Assembly (NCBI GenBank): GCA_902764915.1 | Contig: CACWXY010000015.1 | Coordinates: 1-64,000 of the forward strand | DNA from: an uncultured Eubacteriales bacterium | GTDB lineage: Bacteria > Bacillota > Clostridia > Christensenellales > Aristaeellaceae | Direction: 5' to 3' | Length of the DNA stretch: 64,000 nt | Shown: one piece after another, positions 60,612-64,000 of the stretch | How positions within the stretch are numbered: the stretch's first letter is position 1 | Layout: every line of letters begins with the position of its first letter | The notes under the pieces: generated by a model | Seen by the model: only the letters and a program-made list of their open reading frames with translations | Databases searched by the model: none | Told to the model about the DNA's origin: nothing | Position numbers and translations under genes: made by a program

Positions 60612-61529
60612 ATGGAATATATCCTTGAAACACAGAACCTGACCAAGATCTACGGTCAGAAAGAAGCGGTCAAGGATGTAAATCTGCACATCCGGGAAGG
60701 ACAGATTTACGGTCTGGTCGGCCGCAACGGCGCTGGCAAAACCACGATCATGCGAATGATCAGCGGTCTGGCCAGACCGACCAGAGGCAGTTATTCCCTG
60801 TTCGGAAAAACCGGTCTGGCCATGCAGAAAATGCTGAAGAATGTGGGTGTCCTGATTGAGTATCCCGGGCTGTATCCAAAGCTCTCGGCCTATGAAAACC
60901 TGAAGATCAAATGCATCGGCATGGGGATCAAGCCCAAGGGATATGTGGAAGAGCTGCTGAAAACCGTAGGTCTGGAAAACACGGACAAGAAAAAAGGCGC
61001 CGGTTCCTTTTCCCTGGGCATGCGGCAGCGCCTGGGCATTGCGCTGGCACTGGTGGGAGATCCCCGAATGATTGTCCTGGACGAACCCATCAACGGTCTG
61101 GATCCGCAGGGCATCGTCGAGGTGCGTGAACTGCTTTCCAGGCTCAGGGATGAAAAAGGAATCACCATCATGATTTCCAGCCACATCCTGGATGAGCTGG
61201 CAAAGGTCGCCGATGCTTATGGCATCATTCACGAAGGAACACTGCTGGATGAGTTCACTGCAGCGGAACTGCATAAGCGCTGTGGAAAAAGTCTCATTCT
61301 GCGCACGGATAACACGGCACAGACGCTGCAGCTACTGGAAAACATGGGATTGTGCGGCACCATCCATGAACCCGACGGTAGCCTCCGAATCAGGCGCGGC
61401 ATGGATCGTGCGAAAGAAATCTCCAGAGCCATCGTCCAGGCAGGAATTGGCCTGGAGGAAATCTACCTGCGGACCATGACGCTGGAAGAGTACTATCTCG
61501 GCATGACGGGAGGTGGACACAATGGGTAA
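60612..61529 (+). CDS. ABC transporter ATP-binding protein, BcrA-like
   Basis: The 305-residue protein has Walker A GLVGRNGAGKTTIMRMI, signature FSLGMRQRLGIALALVG, Walker B RMIVLDEPINGLDPQG, and a C-terminal extension (about 215-305) usual in the BcrA/lantibiotic-immunity subfamily. The start at ATG 60612 begins MEYILETQNLTKIYG. GCAAGGA directly abuts it and AAAGGCG lies further up, so translation initiation is uncertain; the frame is open to 60486. The next gene overlaps by 8 bp and encodes the permease. Export of a peptide antibiotic or immunity to one is the family role; no peptide gene is nearby. Confidence 0.9.
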   Translation: MEYILETQNLTKIYGQKEAVKDVNLHIREGQIYGLVGRNGAGKTTIMRMISGLARPTRGSYSLFGKTGLAMQKMLKNVGVLIEYPGLYPKLSAYENLKIKCIGMGIKPKGYVEELLKTVGLENTDKKKGAGSFSLGMRQRLGIALALVGDPRMIVLDEPINGLDPQGIVEVRELLSRLRDEKGITIMISSHILDELAKVADAYGIIHEGTLLDEFTAAELHKRCGKSLILRTDNTAQTLQLLENMGLCGTIHEPDGSLRIRRGMDRAKEISRAIVQAGIGLEEIYLRTMTLEEYYLGMTGGGHNG

Positions 61530-62292
61530 GCTGATTCGGATGGACCTGTACCGGATGCTGAAATCCAAAACATTTCTGTTCTGCCTCATGCTGGCCTTTG
61601 TGCTGGCGCTGGGAAATGCACCGTTTGGCAGGCTGATGTACACACTGGCCCATTCGCTTTCGCCTGAGATCAATGAATCGTTTGCATCTGAGGTCAGCCT
61701 CTCCAGCATTCTCATCGATCCGTTTCCTGTCATAAGCCTAATGCTGGTGCTGCTCTCGCTGTGCTATTTCTTCTATGCGGATGTGGAAAACGGGTACATC
61801 AAAAACATTGCCGGACAGATGCCCATGAAAGGATTTACCGTTCTGTCCGAGTTTGTGGCATCGATCGTGCATAATCTGATCTTCGTCGCAGCCGGAATCA
61901 TAGGCAACCTGATCGGCACATTGCTTGTCCAGCGGCTTATCGTGGACAGCAATGTCCCGGACAGCATCCGCGTGCTGGTGCTCAGGCTCCTGCTGGTTCA
62001 AAGTCTGTGTGCCCTGCTGCTGCTTGTGGTATCCACATTCCGCAGCAAATCAGCGGGCATGATACTGTCTGTTCTCTTTGGTCTGGGACTTACCCCACTG
62101 ATTTATATTGGCATCAATGAAATTCTGAAGCCGATTTTCGGCGAGACAGTGGATATCAGCCGAATCATGCCAGACACCGTAATGTGGGAAAACCCTCTCG
62201 ACACCGCGAAAGCGCTGGCAGTTGCCATTGTGGCAGGCGGTATCTGCCTGCTCCCGGCGATTCGGATCTTTGACCATAAAGATGTAAAATGA
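61522..62292 (+). CDS. ABC-2-type permease partner of the BcrA-like ATPase
   Basis: The 256-residue protein has six hydrophobic segments, beginning with MGKLIRMDLYRMLKSKTFLF and ending with a basic-acidic FDHKDVK, as in ABC-2 permeases of bacitracin/lantibiotic exporters. The ATG at 61522 has GGGAGGTG upstream. It overlaps the ATPase gene by 8 bp, so the two are coupled. Substrate unknown. Confidence 0.85.
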   Translation: MGKLIRMDLYRMLKSKTFLFCLMLAFVLALGNAPFGRLMYTLAHSLSPEINESFASEVSLSSILIDPFPVISLMLVLLSLCYFFYADVENGYIKNIAGQMPMKGFTVLSEFVASIVHNLIFVAAGIIGNLIGTLLVQRLIVDSNVPDSIRVLVLRLLLVQSLCALLLLVVSTFRSKSAGMILSVLFGLGLTPLIYIGINEILKPIFGETVDISRIMPDTVMWENPLDTAKALAVAIVAGGICLLPAIRIFDHKDVK

Positions 62293-62338
62293 TCTCGTGT
62301 CATTTTCACATAAACCAAACACTGGAGGATTGCTTACT

Positions 62339-62743
62339 ATGGGTATTTTGGGTGTTATTCTGGGCATTCTTGCCGTACTGTGCGCGCTTCTGGCCACGTT
62401 TCTCTTCGGAACTACAGGCACAGTCATTGCTGTGGTACTGGCCGCGGCAGCGATTATTCTCGCCGTTGTGAAGAGAAGCAAGGACAAGAAAGGCGGTATC
62501 CCCGCTATCGTAATTGCCGTATTTGCTGTCATTCTGGCGTTTTCGATGAGCAGCGCATGGTCAAATGTATTTTCCGACATGCATAAAACAGCCGTAGAGT
62601 TCAAGCCGGATGGTCTGTGGGCACAGGCTTCCGAAGACAGCAGCGGCGGCCTGTTTGGGATCATCAAGAAACTTCCTCAGGATGAGGCTTCTCTGAACGC
62701 TTTAGTCCAGGAAATGAACGAGCTGAACAAAGTCAGCAACTAA
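62339..62743 (+). CDS. Small membrane protein of unknown function
   Basis: This 134-residue protein has three hydrophobic segments in its first about 75 residues (MGILGVILGILAVLCALLAT, then GTTGTVIAVVLAAAAIILAV and IPAIVIAVFAVILAFSM). A soluble tail of about 60 residues (DGLWAQASEDSSGGLFGIIK) follows. I do not recognise a family. GGAGG lies about ten bases before the ATG. It follows the ABC permease by 46 bp on the same strand and could be an accessory of that exporter. Confidence 0.7.
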   Translation: MGILGVILGILAVLCALLATFLFGTTGTVIAVVLAAAAIILAVVKRSKDKKGGIPAIVIAVFAVILAFSMSSAWSNVFSDMHKTAVEFKPDGLWAQASEDSSGGLFGIIKKLPQDEASLNALVQEMNELNKVSN

Positions 62744-63263
62744 AACCCGGCAATAAGAAACAAAAGAAAAGTCATGAATGTGGATGTATTGAAATATCCG
62801 GTTTGCAGACAGTTCATGCCCGCATCGCAGGCTGGCTCATTGACAGCCCGGTGCTCAAAATATTCATTGAAAAAGGAACCGCGTTTAAGGAAGCATTCTT
62901 TGACGCTGACAGCATGATAGTTCAGGTTTTCGTCATCCTTGTCGAAACCGTAGGCCTTTCCCGGATAGCAAAGGAATCGCAAATTGGATGCATCACAGCT
63001 GTCAGACTGCACAGAAGCATGCCTTGGCCCGTCAGGTCTGCGTACATAGGAGGGAAGCATTCATGTATGCGCATGGCTCTGATAGAGCCATCTGCTGTTC
63101 CGTGGGATTTGTCCTCCGGTGCATGCACAGCTATCCGGTACGCTGCCTGTCCCTTCTCCCGGTAGCGCTGACGTACAGCATACTCTATAAGATAAGGATC
63201 AATGATGCGCGCGCTGATATAAGCGCGCATCCGATTTTCATCATGGCTTTTCGGCACGAACAG
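62744..63263. other. Unassigned stretch
   Basis: About 520 bp contain overlapping frames on both strands (for example plus 62803-63165 and minus 62922-63257), none with a recognised pattern or a good ribosome binding site. A GC-rich dyad lies at 63209-63228. I cannot decide whether a small gene is present. Confidence 0.35.
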
Positions 63264-63295
63264 GCAAAAGGCGTGACATCAGTCACGCCTTTTGC
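63264..63295. terminator. 14-bp hairpin terminator after the GH32 gene
   Basis: GCAAAAGGCGTGAC (63264-63277) pairs perfectly with GTCACGCCTTTTGC (63282-63295) around ATCA. It lies about 60 bp beyond the GH32 stop on the minus strand and could serve both strands. Confidence 0.7.
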
Positions 63296-63357
63296 TTTGA
63301 GAACCATGCCGTTTTCATCGGATGCAGGCACCTGCTGCATGACAGGGGTTGTCCTCC

Positions 63358-64000
63358 CTATCCCAGATGATGCGCTTCTATCTGCACTTGCAGCGGAGCA
63401 TCCGCTTCCATTGAAATACCATCTGCTTCCTGCGGGGTGGTAATCAGCGAGGTTACCACGCGCTCACCTTCCCCGATAAACAGTTCCAGGCTTTCCATAT
63501 CCATGAGTATGCGCAGGGAAAGAGTGCCTTCTTCCGTAAGCGGCGCAGCTACATGGCGGGTATGTACAATATCCCGGGTTGATCCGCCCCGTGACCGATC
63601 CAGTGTCAGTTCTCCGCGGGCCAGATCACAGCGGATGATCGTCTCCCGGCTTGCATCCTCCGCAAGATGCAGCGTAAAGCGGCGGCACTGCACATCCTCC
63701 CGGATGAGTTTCACTGACATGTCCAGCTTTCTTCCCCGGATACCAGCCAGCTGTGTTCTCTCGCAGATATGCAGTTCCCGATAACTGATGGTATCCTGCC
63801 ACAGAGACTCCATTTCACGAACCGGACGCTGACAGAGTCTTCCGTTTCGCACGGTCACTTCCCGCGGTACACTCATCTGGGCATAGTATCCATGTGTACG
63901 CTTGGCTTCCTTACAGGTCTCCCAGTTTTCCATCCAGCCGATCATAACCCGGCGTCCGTCGGGAGTCAGCAGGGTCTGCGGCGCATAGAAATTCAGTCCA
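63358..64000 (-). CDS. Glycoside hydrolase family 32 (beta-fructosidase), C-terminal part
   Basis: The gene enters from the right edge, so only the last about 214 codons are seen. They hold the end of the GH32 five-bladed propeller (FYAPQTLLTPDGRRVMIGWM, the typical F-Y-A-x-Q-x and GWM elements, then MSVPREVTVRNGRLCQRPV) and the C-terminal beta-sandwich (SLRILMDMESLELFIGEGER, matching the usual D-x-S-x-x-E-x-F element). It hydrolyses sucrose, sucrose 6-phosphate or fructans. Start, catalytic nucleophile and any signal peptide lie outside the window. Confidence 0.9.
   Translation of the reverse strand, partial: GLNFYAPQTLLTPDGRRVMIGWMENWETCKEAKRTHGYYAQMSVPREVTVRNGRLCQRPVREMESLWQDTISYRELHICERTQLAGIRGRKLDMSVKLIREDVQCRRFTLHLAEDASRETIIRCDLARGELTLDRSRGGSTRDIVHTRHVAAPLTEEGTLSLRILMDMESLELFIGEGERVVTSLITTPQEADGISMEADAPLQVQIEAHHLG

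Noticed and set aside
62803-63257. Overlapping frames of about 110-120 codons on both strands
   Set aside because: Neither has a recognised pattern or good initiation signal, so no gene is called.
1-64000. rRNA, tRNA, CRISPR arrays, prophage or defence genes
   Set aside because: None of their sequence hallmarks was seen on either strand.

Overview
The window looks like chromosome from a carbohydrate-specialised anaerobic Clostridia-type Bacillota. The evidence is two LplB/YtcP/solute-binding-protein sugar importers, a membrane pyrophosphatase, an Etf-linked flavoprotein dehydrogenase with a ferredoxin domain, iron-sulfur flavoproteins, AGGAGG-type ribosome binding sites, and no outer-membrane genes. 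A gut or rumen fibre degrader is my inference; I cannot name the genus. No rRNA, tRNA, CRISPR array or intact insertion sequence was found.

Layout. Positions 1-3200 hold a broken HEAT-like gene, a MerR regulator behind a 19-bp-spacer promoter, a GNAT-YoaP fusion and a TfoX-like protein. Positions 3218-19264 (minus strand) are one large sugar locus: importer (permease, permease, binding protein), a DUF5107-TPR protein, a DUF6067-like hydrolase, a NamZ/DUF1343 hydrolase, a fucose/arabinose-isomerase-like protein, a GH39-like hydrolase, a ROK kinase, a YgjV membrane protein, a mannose-6-phosphate-isomerase-like protein and a mutarotase. A LacI-type sensor that carries its HTH at the C-terminus (19489-20622) lies upstream. 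Going right from 20851 on the plus strand are a second, larger DUF5107-TPR protein, a DUF6259 hydrolase and an etfB-etfA-FAD dehydrogenase set, closed by a terminator at 29636-29680.

Positions 30000-43200 are mixed: GNAT, flavodoxin-like reductase, a frameshifted XRE remnant, NrnA-type phosphoesterase, a LysR regulator divergent from a motif-divergent membrane pyrophosphatase, an SGNH hydrolase divergent from a GH2 enzyme, and a yybP-ykoY-like (Mn2+) riboswitch followed by two hairpins and an SLC13/ArsB-type permease.

Positions 43254-58804 (minus strand) are a second compact operon of thirteen genes, most overlapping or within 20 bp. From the promoter end: OYE-family reductase, SDR, fumarate-reductase-like flavoprotein, Gfo/Idh/MocA dehydrogenase, solute-binding protein, heparinase II/III-like lyase, sugar isomerase, Gfo/Idh/MocA dehydrogenase, two permeases, a 2,3-diketogulonate-reductase-like enzyme, a second isomerase and a ferredoxin-fused dihydroorotate-dehydrogenase-like enzyme. 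A divergent AraC regulator (58913) is the likely controller. The mix of polysaccharide/uronate chemistry with a reductive flavoprotein triad is the most unusual system here. The right end has a BcrA-type ABC exporter with two membrane partners and the 3' part of a GH32 fructosidase gene.
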